From positions 2,231,501 to 2,295,500 of the forward strand of contig NZ_CP095848.1 of the NCBI RefSeq assembly GCF_023101345.1: a DNA stretch of 64,000 nucleotides, given 5' to 3'. The DNA comes from Hymenobacter sublimis. GTDB taxonomy: Bacteria; Bacteroidota; Bacteroidia; Cytophagales; Hymenobacteraceae. The notes under the pieces were generated by a model. That model saw only the letters and a program-made list of their open reading frames with translations. It ran no database searches and was not told the origin of the DNA. The stretch's first letter is position 1; every line of letters begins with the position of its first letter. The position numbers and the translations under genes are program-made. Below, one piece after another: positions 53,344-63,700 of this stretch.

Positions 53344-56300
53344 ATGCCCGCCACTTTCCGCATTTACTCCTCTTCTGCCGGCTCCGGCAAAACCTACCAG
53401 CTTACTAAGGAATACCTGAAGCTGGCTCTGGGTACCGATGAGGCCGCCTACTTCAAGCGGATTCTGGCCATTACGTTTACCAACGACGCGGCCGGCGAAA
53501 TGAAGGAGCGCATCATTGGGGCCCTGCGACGGTTTGCTCAGCTACCGGAGGGCGAAACCGATTCGCTGCTAACCGAAATTGCCGAGGAGTTGGCTGCTGA
53601 AGGAGCGCTGGCTTACCTGCCTACCCCCGAGGAGCGGCAGCGGGTGCTGCGGGAACGGGCTGGCCGCACGTTTCGGCTGGTGCTCTACCACTACGCCGAT
53701 TTTGCCGTCAGCACCATTGACTCCTTTGTGCAGCGCATCGTCACGGCCTTTACCCGGGAGCTGGGACTGCCCGCTACGTTTGAGGTGGAGTTGGACAGCG
53801 CGACCGTGCTGCAAAGCGCCGTAGCCTTGCTGCTGGACCGCGTCAATCGGGACCCGAACGCAGCCTTGCTCTCCCGCACCATCTCTGACTTTGCCCTCAG
53901 CAAGGCCGACGAGGGCCGCAGCTGGAACAACCTACCCGCCGAGCTGGTGGACTTCGGGCAGTTTTTGCTCAGCGAGCCGGTGCATGAGGCCGTGGAGCAG
54001 CTCCAGAAGCTGAGCATGCAGGACTACCGTCGCTTACACGAAGCCCTGCGCCAGCGCAAAGCCGAAATTGAGGACGCCTTCCGGCAGGTAGCTCAGGTAG
54101 CCCAGGAGGCCGTGGATACGGCCGGGGTGGCCGACTCCGACCTGTACCAGGGGCGGAGCGGGCTGCTGGGCTACCTCACCAAGTGGGAGGAGCGTTTGCA
54201 AGCTGATAAAGAGGCCAATACCTACGTACGGGCCACCGTGGAGCAGGACAAATGGTACAGCAGTAAAGTCAAAACCGCCCCGGACAAGGCCCGCGTGGAC
54301 GCCGTGAAACCGGCCCTGCTGGCCGCCTACGAGCTGGTGGAAAAGCTGCGCGCTACCCTGCTGCCCGACTACCTACTGGTAACCGGCATGCTGCCCTACC
54401 TCTTCCAGGTAAGCCTGCTGAGCGAGTTGAGCAAGTCGGTGGACCAGTTGAGCCGCGACCGGGGCGTGGTGCTCATTGCCGAGTTCAACCGCCGCATTGC
54501 CCAGATTGTGCTGCGCGAGCCGGTGCCTTTCCTGTACGAACGCATGGGCGAGCGGTACCTGCACCTACTCATTGATGAGTTCCAGGACACCTCGGTGCTG
54601 CAGTGGAACAACCTGCTGCCCCTGGTGGAAAACGCCGTGGCCGGGGGCAACCTCAGCCTGGCCGTGGGCGACGCCAAGCAGGCCATTTACCGCTGGCGCG
54701 GGGGCGAAATGGAGCAGATTCTGCGCCTCTACCAAAACCAGACGCAGCACCTCTATAATAAGGCCACCGATGAAGAGCTGCGTGAGTTGCTGGCCGACCG
54801 CTACCTAACCCTAGACCAGAGTCTGGAAGCGGCCAACCTGAACACCAACTTCCGCTCGGCTCCGGCCATCATCGACTTCAACAACCGCTTCTTCACCCAC
54901 ATCAGCGCAACCCACGCCTCCCTGCCACTGGTGCAAGACATTTACGACGCAGATTTTGTGCAACGGGGACCTCACCCCCCGGCCCCTTCTCCCAGGGAGA
55001 AGGGGAGCCTGACGCAGGGTCGTTCTGCAGCCCCGTCGGCTTTCGCCTCAGGAACTGCTTTCGACTCAAGTGAGCCAGCAGGAGTAGAAACTCCGGGAGA
55101 AGGCACGGTGGGAGAGTTCGTGTTCACGGCGGATGCCCAGGCGGGGGACAAAACGGTGGCGCACTCGCGGGAAATGCGCTCTAACCCGACGGCGGCCGAA
55201 GATGCGCTGTGGCAGGCGTTAGGCAATAACCAGTTGGGCGTGAAGTTTCGGCGGCAACACGTCATCGGTACGTTCATCGTGGATTTTGTTTGCGTAGAGG
55301 CGCAGCTGATTATAGAGGTAGACGGCGACGTGCACCGAGAAACCGGCCAGGCCGAACATGACGCCGGCCGCACCCACGAGCTTACCGAGCTAGGCTACCA
55401 TGTGCTACGCTTCCACAACGATGAGGTGCTTCACCACCTACCCCACGTGCTTCTGACCATCCAGCAGCACGTATCATCCCTAACCTCTACCTCACGCTCC
55501 CCGGTAGCAGCTGTTGAGGCGGAAGCCGAAACGGCTGCGCTGCCGAACTTGTCAGGCTCCCCCCTCTCCACGGGAGAGGGGGGCCGGGGGGGTGAGGCCG
55601 GCCACGTCGAGCTGCTGTTTACCGAGGACGAAGCCCCCGCCTGCCGCTATGATGCAGCCCTGGGCACCTACACGCCGGAGCTGCTGCCGGGCTACCTGAC
55701 GGGGCACACCCTGGACTACACCGAAAGCACCCTTTACCTGACCCTGCAGCTAGTTGAGAAAGCCGTGGCCGATGGCTTCCGCCTCCAGGAGGTAGCTGTG
55801 CTCTGCCGCCGCCGCGACCAAAGCCGCCGAGTAGCCAAGTTTCTGAAGGAGCGGGGCTACGATATTATTTCGGCCGACTCCCTTTCCCTGGAGTTTGCGG
55901 AGGTAGTAAACCTGCTGGTGGCCTTGTTTCGGGTGCTGAACCAGCCCGCCGACACCCTGGCCCGGGCCGAAGCCCTGCTGCTCATGGACCGGGTAGTGCG
56001 TGGCCAGGACCCAACCCCCGAGCGGGCCCGCCGCTGGGCCGAGCTGGCCAATGGCGAGTCAGCGCAGCCCTTCTTTGATGAGCTGCGGGAGCTGGGCTAC
56101 GATGTGCAAGAGCGGGAAACCGGCAACTTAGGCCTGTATGAGCTAACGGAGCGGCTGATTGGCCTGTTTGGGCTGCTGCACCGGGTAGCGGAGCAGGAGT
56201 ACCTGTTTCGGTTCCTGGATCTTACCCTGGAGTACAGCTTGCGCTTTGGCAACAACCTCAACAACTTCCTCACTTACTGGGACCAGCGCAAAAGCAGCCT

Positions 56301-57360
56301 GAGCATCAACGCCCCCGCCGGCCGCGACGCCATTACCATTACTACCGTGCACAAGGCCAAGGGGCTAGCCTACGGCGTAGTTATTGTGCCGTTCGCCGAC
56401 TGGTCGTTGCGGCCGTACATGGGCACCCTACTCTGGGGCCGGCTAACCGATACGGACCGTAAGCCGCTGGCCAGCATGCCCGCCGTGGCGGTGCTGCCCC
56501 AAACCCAAGCCCTCTTGCACACGCCCCTGGCCGAGCAGTACACCGAAGAAGTCGAGAAAACCTTTCTAGAAGGGTTGAATATGCTGTACGTGGCCTTCAC
56601 CCGGCCGCGCCACCGCCTGTACGCCATCAGCCGCAAGCCCCGGCCGGTGAAGGCTGCCAAGGACGGCGAAGCACCCGCCTCCCTGGAGCCGGCTAAAACC
56701 GTGGCGGAGCTGTTGCACCGCTACCTCACCAGCACCATGCAGTGGGACGATGAGCAAATGGCCTACGTGCTAGCCGATGCCCACGGCTACGTGCCTACCC
56801 AACGCCACGCCCCTCGCGCCACCGCCCACGACCTCCCCTTGCACAACCTAACCAGCACGCCCTGGGAAGAGCGCCTGCGCCTGAAGCGCCACGCCAACAC
56901 GGTTTTTGATTTCGATGCGCAGCAAACCCAGCGGGAATGGAACCGCAAGCTGCACTACGCCCTGCGCCGGGTGAAGCGAGCCGCGGAAGTAGACCGAGTA
57001 GCGGCCCAGTTGGTAGCCGAAGGACTCGTGAGCACGCGGGAGCGGGCGGAATTGCTGCGCCGCCTGCACGAGGTAACCGAGCACCCGCAGATGGCTCACT
57101 ATTTCAGCCCCCAGGTAGAGGCCGAAGCCGAGCGCGAAATTCTCGTGGGCGGCACCCGCAAACAGGATTACAAGCCCGACCGTATCGTGTTCGAAGCGAC
57201 CGGCCGGCGCGTTACGCTCATCGACTTTAAGCTTCCTCCGCCCGAGCCCCGCCACCGCCTACCCCTGCAGCGCTACGCCGGCCTATTCCGGCAGTTGGGC
57301 TACGAGGAGGTGCAGTGCGTGCTGTACTACTTTGACACGCAGGAGGTCGTTGTTTTCTAG
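53344..57360 (+). CDS. AddA-like UvrD helicase/nuclease with an inserted DUF559 domain
   Basis: The superfamily 1 helicase motifs are in order: SSAGSGKTYQL (Lys16), ITFTNDAAGEMKERI, DEFQDTSVLQWNNLL, GDAKQAIYRWRGG, NTNFRSAPAIIDF, TTVHKAKGLAYG and YVAFTRPRHRL. The C-terminus has the AddA-type nuclease signature PDRIVFE, LIDFK and LQRYAG. It should work with the AddB-like protein at 60792 in double-strand-break resection. Residues about 543-752 are extra: a DUF559 domain (about 611-710, with SNPTAAEDALWQALGNNQLG and IVDFV, IIEVDG) flanked by Pro/Gly-rich stretches translated from inverted repeats. Without the insert the protein is about 1130 residues, normal for AddA. Confidence 0.92.
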   Translation: MPATFRIYSSSAGSGKTYQLTKEYLKLALGTDEAAYFKRILAITFTNDAAGEMKERIIGALRRFAQLPEGETDSLLTEIAEELAAEGALAYLPTPEERQRVLRERAGRTFRLVLYHYADFAVSTIDSFVQRIVTAFTRELGLPATFEVELDSATVLQSAVALLLDRVNRDPNAALLSRTISDFALSKADEGRSWNNLPAELVDFGQFLLSEPVHEAVEQLQKLSMQDYRRLHEALRQRKAEIEDAFRQVAQVAQEAVDTAGVADSDLYQGRSGLLGYLTKWEERLQADKEANTYVRATVEQDKWYSSKVKTAPDKARVDAVKPALLAAYELVEKLRATLLPDYLLVTGMLPYLFQVSLLSELSKSVDQLSRDRGVVLIAEFNRRIAQIVLREPVPFLYERMGERYLHLLIDEFQDTSVLQWNNLLPLVENAVAGGNLSLAVGDAKQAIYRWRGGEMEQILRLYQNQTQHLYNKATDEELRELLADRYLTLDQSLEAANLNTNFRSAPAIIDFNNRFFTHISATHASLPLVQDIYDADFVQRGPHPPAPSPREKGSLTQGRSAAPSAFASGTAFDSSEPAGVETPGEGTVGEFVFTADAQAGDKTVAHSREMRSNPTAAEDALWQALGNNQLGVKFRRQHVIGTFIVDFVCVEAQLIIEVDGDVHRETGQAEHDAGRTHELTELGYHVLRFHNDEVLHHLPHVLLTIQQHVSSLTSTSRSPVAAVEAEAETAALPNLSGSPLSTGEGGRGGEAGHVELLFTEDEAPACRYDAALGTYTPELLPGYLTGHTLDYTESTLYLTLQLVEKAVADGFRLQEVAVLCRRRDQSRRVAKFLKERGYDIISADSLSLEFAEVVNLLVALFRVLNQPADTLARAEALLLMDRVVRGQDPTPERARRWAELANGESAQPFFDELRELGYDVQERETGNLGLYELTERLIGLFGLLHRVAEQEYLFRFLDLTLEYSLRFGNNLNNFLTYWDQRKSSLSINAPAGRDAITITTVHKAKGLAYGVVIVPFADWSLRPYMGTLLWGRLTDTDRKPLASMPAVAVLPQTQALLHTPLAEQYTEEVEKTFLEGLNMLYVAFTRPRHRLYAISRKPRPVKAAKDGEAPASLEPAKTVAELLHRYLTSTMQWDDEQMAYVLADAHGYVPTQRHAPRATAHDLPLHNLTSTPWEERLRLKRHANTVFDFDAQQTQREWNRKLHYALRRVKRAAEVDRVAAQLVAEGLVSTRERAELLRRLHEVTEHPQMAHYFSPQVEAEAEREILVGGTRKQDYKPDRIVFEATGRRVTLIDFKLPPPEPRHRLPLQRYAGLFRQLGYEEVQCVLYYFDTQEVVVF
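54970..55597. mobile_element. Inverted-repeat-flanked DUF559 cassette inside the AddA-like gene
   Basis: The arms 54970-55013 and 55551-55597 are inverted and near-identical; read inwards each starts CCTCACCCCC and ends GAGCCTGAC. They carry an internal hairpin (CCTTCTCCCAGGGAGAAGG on the left). Between them a DUF559 (Vsr-like, PD-(D/E)XK-type) reading frame runs in the same frame as the helicase. The cassette is about 630 bp, lies after helicase motif IV, and keeps the host frame open. Confidence 0.75.
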
Positions 57361-57510
57361 GTAGGGTGGCTGGCACTACCCTAGGCTTCGCGTGGAGTTA
57401 GGGTTTGGTGCCCGAAGTTGGGAGTATTGAGCCTAAGCCGCGTATTTTCAGCGTTGAGATATCCGGATGCTTCTACCTTTACGGTTGCCACTACCTACCT
57501 CTCCCCTCTT

Positions 57511-58776
57511 ATGGCTGCTCCCCGCAAGGCCGCGCTTGGCTTTATTTTCCTGACGCTGCTGCTGGATGTCATCGGCATTGGCATTATTGTGCCGGTAATT
57601 CCGGCGCTTATCCGCAACCTGACGGGTGGCACCATCAGCGACGCGGCCCGGGTAGGCGGCTGGCTGGTGTTTGCTTTTGCCGTCATGCAGTTCCTGTTCT
57701 CGCCGGTGATGGGTAACCTCAGCGACCGGTTTGGCCGCCGACCCGTGCTGCTACTTTCCCTGCTCGGGTTTGGGCTCGATTACCTGCTGGTGGCCTTTGC
57801 ACCCAGCATCGGCTGGCTGTTTGCCGGCCGCCTGATTGCCGGTGTAATGGGAGCCAGCTTCACCACGGCCTCCGCATATATTGCCGATATATCAGCCCCC
57901 GAGGAGCGGGCCCAGAATTTTGGCATGATTGGGGCGGCCTTCGGGCTGGGTTTCATCATCGGGCCGGCGCTGGGGGGTATTCTGGGTAAGTACGGCCATC
58001 AGGTGCCGTTTTTGGCGGCGGCCGGTATTACCCTGCTGAATGTGGTGTACGGCTACTTTGTCCTGCCCGAGTCGCTACCCCTGGAGAAGCGCCGGCCGTT
58101 CGAATGGGCCCGGGCCAACCCCATCGGCTCTTTGCAGCTCTTGCGGCGCTACCCCGTTATTACCGGGCTAGTGGCCTCCTTGCTGCTGCTTTACGTGGCA
58201 GCCCACGCCACGCAGTCTACTTGGTCGTACTACGTAATCGAGAAGTTTCAGTGGACTGAAGCCTGGGTTGGGTACTCGTTGGGGGCACTGGGGGCGCTGG
58301 TTGCTCTTGTGCAGGGCGTACTAATTCGGCGGATCAACCCGGTGCTGGGGCCAAAGCGCTCCGTATTTCTAGGAATGCTGCTGTATGCCGTGGGCTTTGT
58401 GCTGTTTGCCTTTGCCTCCAAGGGCTGGATGATGTTTGCCTTTCTGGTGCCCTACTGCCTCGGGGGTATTGCCGGGCCGGCCTTGCAGGGCATTATTTCC
58501 GGTCAGGTGCCGCCCAACCAACAGGGGGAGCTGCAAGGGGCGCTTACCAGCCTGATGAGCCTGACTTCCATTGTGGGCCCGCCCCTGATGACCAATCTGT
58601 TTTCATACTACACCGGCGCCAGCGCCCCGGTTTACTTCCCGGGTGCCCCCTTCCTGCTAGGAGCGGCCCTGATTTTGGTGAGCCTGCTGCTGTTAGCCCG
58701 CTCCCTGGCCACCTACGTAGCGCCCGGCCCCCAGCAACAGGAAGCAGCTGAGCCACTAGTAAACGCCGGACACTGA
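57511..58776 (+). CDS. MFS transporter, TetA-like drug exporter family
   Basis: About 12 transmembrane segments are visible. Between segments 2 and 3 lies the MFS motif [14 protein letters not shown], and the antiporter motif C region reads [18 protein letters not shown] (segment 5). These are typical of the TCR/Tet branch that exports drugs in exchange for protons. The substrate is unknown. I chose the ATG at 57511 (421 residues); the frame from 57418 adds a non-membrane extension. Confidence 0.9.
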   Translation: MAAPRKAALGFIFLTLLLDVIGIGIIVPVIPALIRNLTGGTISDAARVGGWLVFAFAVMQFLFSPVMGNLSDRFGRRPVLLLSLLGFGLDYLLVAFAPSIGWLFAGRLIAGVMGASFTTASAYIADISAPEERAQNFGMIGAAFGLGFIIGPALGGILGKYGHQVPFLAAAGITLLNVVYGYFVLPESLPLEKRRPFEWARANPIGSLQLLRRYPVITGLVASLLLLYVAAHATQSTWSYYVIEKFQWTEAWVGYSLGALGALVALVQGVLIRRINPVLGPKRSVFLGMLLYAVGFVLFAFASKGWMMFAFLVPYCLGGIAGPALQGIISGQVPPNQQGELQGALTSLMSLTSIVGPPLMTNLFSYYTGASAPVYFPGAPFLLGAALILVSLLLLARSLATYVAPGPQQQEAAEPLVNAGH

Positions 58777-58791
58777 GCATCAACGTACTAC

Positions 58792-58851
58792 CATACCTTC
58801 CACAAAAAAAGCCCACACTATAGCAGCGTGGGCTTTTTCGTGGAAGGTATG
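58792..58851. terminator. Bidirectional terminator
   Basis: Outer arms CATACCTTCCAC/GTGGAAGGTATG and inner AAAAAGCCCACAC/GTGGGCTTTTT form a long stem between two convergent genes. Confidence 0.85.
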
Positions 58852-58858
58852 CGAGCGG

Positions 58859-59362
58859 CTACCGCCGACCCAGCAGCTTTTTGGCGCCTTTGATAGCTTC
58901 AGGCAAGGCCAGAGCCAACGAGGCGAAAGATGCGACGGTGGCTACCTGGCAGTAGAAGCACAAGGCCTTGTTCTCCTGCCACTCTTCGCGGCCCAGCTTC
59001 ACGGTCGTCAGCGAGTCGAATAAGGTTTTTACCCCCATGGCTACCGGCAGCAGGGGCTGCTGGCTGGCCCGGTGCAGGCCCCCGGCTCCGGCCAGACTGG
59101 CCGTAATGCCATAGGTAACAATCATGGGTAGCGCGTCGGGCGTGTCCATACGCTTGTAGGCGTAGTCTGAGGCGTCCACTTTGTCGGAGTCAAATACGTC
59201 CAGCGGTGGGTCGGGCAGGTGCTTGATGATGCCGGTTTGGTAAAGGCTCACCATCTGGCCGGCGGCCACACCGAGCATGGAGAGGCCAATAATCCAGCGG
59301 CGGCGTTTAAGGTCGGGGCTCTGGCCGTGCCGGAGTTCAAGGCTGAGTTGGGTAGGATCCAT
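58859..59362 (-). CDS. VKOR-like membrane protein with CxxC
   Basis: The 167-residue protein has three to four hydrophobic segments (WIIGLSMLGVAAGQMVSLY, MIVTYGITASLAGAGGL, VATVASFASLALALPEAI) and a CFYC motif (about residues 136-139) just before the last one. That is where vitamin K epoxide reductase-like proteins carry their redox CxxC. The second Cys pair of canonical VKOR is absent, so an oxidoreductase role is only likely. An in-frame start elsewhere is not favoured. Confidence 0.6.
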   Translation of the reverse strand: MDPTQLSLELRHGQSPDLKRRRWIIGLSMLGVAAGQMVSLYQTGIIKHLPDPPLDVFDSDKVDASDYAYKRMDTPDALPMIVTYGITASLAGAGGLHRASQQPLLPVAMGVKTLFDSLTTVKLGREEWQENKALCFYCQVATVASFASLALALPEAIKGAKKLLGRR

Positions 59363-59449
59363 TGGAAAGAAGTAGCAGGTAGTGAAGGTTTGCTACGGGG
59401 TACGTGCTCAGCAGGGGTTTGGGTTAAGGAGGAGCTTGCCTTCCCACGC

Positions 59450-60694
59450 CTACCCCGGCAGGGGCCGCCGGCGGTACCGGATGCGGCTCGGCTGGCTTTT
59501 ATCAACGTAAAACTCGTAGCGGCTCTCCTCCGCGTCCAGCACCAGGCGCGCTTCCGCCGGCTTGCGCGGCGGCCGGAAGGGGCTCATCTGCCCGAATTTT
59601 ACTTCCCGCGTGGCCGCCGGACTTGCCTGCTCCAGCAGCCGGAGGGCGCGCTGCTCCTCGTCCAGCAGGTAGTAGGTGCGGGTGGCGGGCAGGTAGGCGC
59701 GCGGTACGGTGTAGCCCAGGGCGCTGGCAAAGCCGGTGTAGCGAAACCGGGCCACAGGCTGCCCGCGCAGGTTCAGCACGAAGGCGTTGGGCTGGTTACG
59801 CAGGCGCGGCGGCACCTGCCACTCCATGCTCTCGGGGTGGCCCAGGCTGTCGGTGGTTACCTTATACTCGCCGTACTGGTAGATGGTCAACACGGTAGTA
59901 TCGGAGAGGAAGCGGGCCAGCACTAGGTCGGCGTGGGGCTTTTGCAGGGGCAGCGGCGGCTGGCCCGCCCGCAGCAGCTGGCCGCAGGTAAGCAGGGCGC
60001 CGCCGCGGGGGGCGGGCAGCGGGTCGCAGTCGGCGCGACCCTCCCCGAACTCATTGCCGGCGGACATCCCCCGCACCCTACCCTGCAAGTCTAGCAGGTA
60101 AAACACGTACGTGCCCACGTCGCTGCCCGGAATCCCGATTTCCTGCCAGAAGGCCAGCCCGCCTACCTCCGGGTAGTAGCCCAGAAACCGGGGCGGGGTT
60201 GGCTCGCTCACCACCACAATATCGGCCCCGACGACCGGGTAAAAATCTGGCTTCTGAAACTCCTTGCGCATAATCGGCTGGCCCGCGGCCGTGGTCAGCA
60301 CAATCTGGTAGCGGCCCGCGGGCCCGGTTACCAGCCGGTTGCGGGCAAAGTTGCTGTCGGCGGCCAGGGCTTCCCCCACAATGCCACCAGTGGCAATGCG
60401 CAGCATGCGGGCCGAGTCGGTGGTGGCGCTCAAGCGCAGGCGGTAGAGTTGCCCGTTGAGGCGGAAGGTAGTGTCGGTGGTGGCCTTACCGGGCAGACTT
60501 CTATTTAACCAGTCCACCGTATCAGGCGCCGTCGGGACCGGAATTACCGCTAGTTGTACGGAGTCCAGTACGGGAGGTGGAGTGGCAACTTGCTCGGCGG
60601 GCGATGAGGGCTGGCAACCAATCAGGAGGCTAGTAACCAGAGAAACCAGATAGCAGCGACGAGCTACGAAAAGCTGCGGAAAATCAGGCAACAT
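59450..60694 (-). CDS. Hypothetical lipoprotein
   Basis: The signal sequence (RRCYLVSLVTSLLIGC) has a lipobox LIGC near residue 27. The 414-residue mature part is rich in beta-strand patterns (TTFRLNGQLYRLRLSATTDS, YGEYKVTTDSLGHPESMEWQ) without a motif I know. I chose the ATG at 60694, because the longer frame from 60736 places an unlikely stretch before the signal. A near-consensus TActCTTG box ends 4 nt before this ATG. Confidence 0.7.
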   Translation of the reverse strand: MLPDFPQLFVARRCYLVSLVTSLLIGCQPSSPAEQVATPPPVLDSVQLAVIPVPTAPDTVDWLNRSLPGKATTDTTFRLNGQLYRLRLSATTDSARMLRIATGGIVGEALAADSNFARNRLVTGPAGRYQIVLTTAAGQPIMRKEFQKPDFYPVVGADIVVVSEPTPPRFLGYYPEVGGLAFWQEIGIPGSDVGTYVFYLLDLQGRVRGMSAGNEFGEGRADCDPLPAPRGGALLTCGQLLRAGQPPLPLQKPHADLVLARFLSDTTVLTIYQYGEYKVTTDSLGHPESMEWQVPPRLRNQPNAFVLNLRGQPVARFRYTGFASALGYTVPRAYLPATRTYYLLDEEQRALRLLEQASPAATREVKFGQMSPFRPPRKPAEARLVLDAEESRYEFYVDKSQPSRIRYRRRPLPG

Positions 60695-60791
60695 TGGGCA
60701 AGAGTAACTAGCGAGAATGCCTTGCGAAGGTAGCATCTGGAATCACACAGAAAGCAGTTTCCACCCTCGCTAGCGTTATCTTTACTACCAT

Positions 60792-63700
60792 ATGGTTACT
60801 GCCTCCGCCCCTGCTTCCCTCGCCCCCGTCACGGCCCACCCCGATACCACGCCCTTTCTCACGCGCATGGCTCGGGAGTTGGTGGCGAAATATGGCCCCT
60901 CGGGCGACCTGTCGGATTTGGTGGTGGTGGTGCCCACCCGCCGGGCCGTGGTGTACCTGCAGAACGAGCTGAGCCTGGCCGCCGAGGCGGGGCAGGCCGT
61001 CTGGAGCCCGCGCATTGCGGCCATGGAGGACTACATGGTGGAGCTGGCCGGCGTGCAGGTTGAGGAGCCCATTGCCCTGCAGCTCTTGCTGTTCGAAATT
61101 CTGCGCGACATTGACCCCAAGTTGGACTTCGACCAGTTCGTGGGCTGGTCGGGGTTGCTGCTGCAGGACTTCTCTAGCCTCGACCAAAACCTGGCCTCGC
61201 CCAAAAAGGTGTTCGAATATCTGAGTCAGGCCAAGGCCCTGGAACGTTGGGAGCTGGGGGCCGAGCCAGCCGCGCAAAGCACCACGGCCGCTTATTTCCG
61301 CTTCTGGGACGATCTGGAAAAGGTGTACCGCCGCCTGCGCCGCCGCATGGAGCAGACCCATTTGGCCTACCCCGGCCTTTCCTACCGCCTGGCCGTGAAC
61401 CGGGTGCAAGATCGGCTGGAAAAGGAGGAAACCCTGCCCCAGCACGTGTTCATTGGCCTGGGCTTGCTCTCGAAGGCCGAGGAAAAGTTAATTCGGTTGC
61501 TGCGCAAGGCCCGGCGGGCGGAAGTGTTTTTCGATGCCGATGCCTTTTACCTGGAACGCAACTCGCCCAACCGGGCCGGCCAGCACCTGCGCGAGTACCA
61601 GGAGCTGTTCGATTTGCCTTGGGAGAACTTCGGCGGCCCGGCCGAGCTACTGCGCGGACTGCCCCGGGAGGTACGCTTCGTGGGCGTGGCCAATGCCTCC
61701 ATGCAGGGCAAGGTGGCGGGGCAATTACTGGCCGAGTCCCGGAGGCTGAACCCCACCGCCAAAGTAGCCGTGGTGCTGCCCGACGAAACCCTGCTGCTGC
61801 CGGTCCTGCACGGCCTACCCCTGGATGCCGTGCCGGAATATAACGTTACCATGGGCCTTAATTTCCAGAGCACGCCCCTGTTTAACCTAGTGGATTTGCT
61901 GTTTGAGGTGCACCTGACGGGCGTGCGGGAAGGCTCCCCGGAAACTGGCTACGGCATCCCGCGCTACCACCATCTGGCCGTGAGCAAACTGCTGCAGCAC
62001 CCGTTTCTGCGCCGCTACCAGCACTGGCTCGATAAGCAAGAGGATGCCCGGTATCATGGCCTGCTCGACCAGGTGTGCCGGGCCATTGTAAAGCGCCACG
62101 CCGTGCTGCTGCCCGCCGAAGAACTGGTGGAGTTAGGCCGCGGCCACGAGCTGATTGAGGCCCTATTTGCTACCTGGAACAACTGCGACGATATTATTGC
62201 GGCCTGCTACACCCTCATCAACCTGCTCAAACAGGCGTATCAGGACCAGCATTCGGCCATTGAGGCGGAGTACCTCTACCTATTTTTCACCCTGGTGAAG
62301 CGCCTGGATTCGGTGTTCGACTGCCGGGAACAGCGGCTGTCGGTGCGCTCCTTCCGGCGGTTTTTGTACGAGCAGATGAAGGCCACGCGCCTGCCTTTCA
62401 GCGGCGAGCCCATTGCCGACGTGCAGGTAATGGGCTTGCTGGAAACCCGGGCCCTCGACTTCGACCACATCATCATTCTGAGCTGCAACGAGAATGTGCT
62501 GCCGGCCCCCAAGCGCCACAGTTCTTTGTTTCCCTACGACGTGCTGACCACGTTCCAGCTCCCTACCTACGCCGACCACGAAGCCGCCACGGCCCACCAG
62601 TTCTGGCGCCTCCTGCAGCGGGCCCGCCAAGTAGATCTGCTCCACATTCTGCCCGGGGCCGAGGGCACCCGCACCGGGGAGCGAAGCCGCTTTCTGCTCC
62701 AGATTGAAAACGACCTAGCCGTGCAAAACCCCGGCCTGGTCCTGCGCGACTTGACCGTCACGTCGGAGGCAGCGGCTAGCGACAGTTCAGGAAAATCCGT
62801 TGCTGCGTCAACGCAGGCTACCCGCCAACCGCCAATAGCTACCAGCTCCAAAGATGCGCCCGACCTAGTGCTGGAGAAAGATACCGGCATGCTGCTGGCC
62901 CTGCGCGACGTGCTAACCAAAGGCCTCTCGCCCACCGGCCTGAACCAGTATCTAAACTGTTCCCTGCAGTTTTACTTCCAACGGGTAGCCCATTTCCGCG
63001 AAAACGACGAGGTAGAAGAAGCCCTGGGTCCCGACGGGTTTGGTACGGTAGTGCACGAGGCGCTGGAGGAGTTGTTCGGTCCGTTTCAGCAGAACAAGCA
63101 ACCCGTTACGGCTCAAGATATTACGGGTCTCGTGAAGCTGGCGCCCATCATGGTAGCCAAGGCGTTGCGCCGCGAGGAAGACGGCCGCCACGCCCGCGCC
63201 GACGAAGGCCTAAACCACGTGCTGGGGCAGGTAGCCAGCCAGCTAGTGCGCCGCTACCTGGAAAGCCTGCTCGAACAACCCGACGCCTTGCCGCTGCTCA
63301 TCCAGAGCCAGGAAGAAGCCCTGCAAACCACCGTGTACGTGCCCCTGCCTACCGGCGAAAAACTGCCCGTGAGTTTGGTCGGTTTTGCTGACCGCGTAGA
63401 CCAACTCCCCGACGGCCGCCTGCGGGTGGTTGACTACAAAACCGGCATGGTAGAGAAGTACCACCTGCAACTGCTCAAGCGCGGCGAAGGCCCCGCCGAC
63501 GCTGTGCAGCGCCTGCTCACCGACGCCACGCCCGCCGCCGACAAGGTGCGTCAGCTCTGGCTTTACCGCTTCCTGCTGGCCCAGGGCGGCCGCCCCGCCG
63601 CCGATGCCGCCATCATTTCCCTGCGCAACCTCGGGGCCGGCCCCATGTCCGCGGATATGAGCTTTCTGACGGCTGATAACCAAGATTTCGTGCAGCACAG

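Noticed and set aside
54970..55597. Intein inside the AddA-like protein
   Set aside because: The insert has no intein splicing residues or blocks; it is a DUF559 domain with repeat-encoded linkers and so is expected to stay in the protein.
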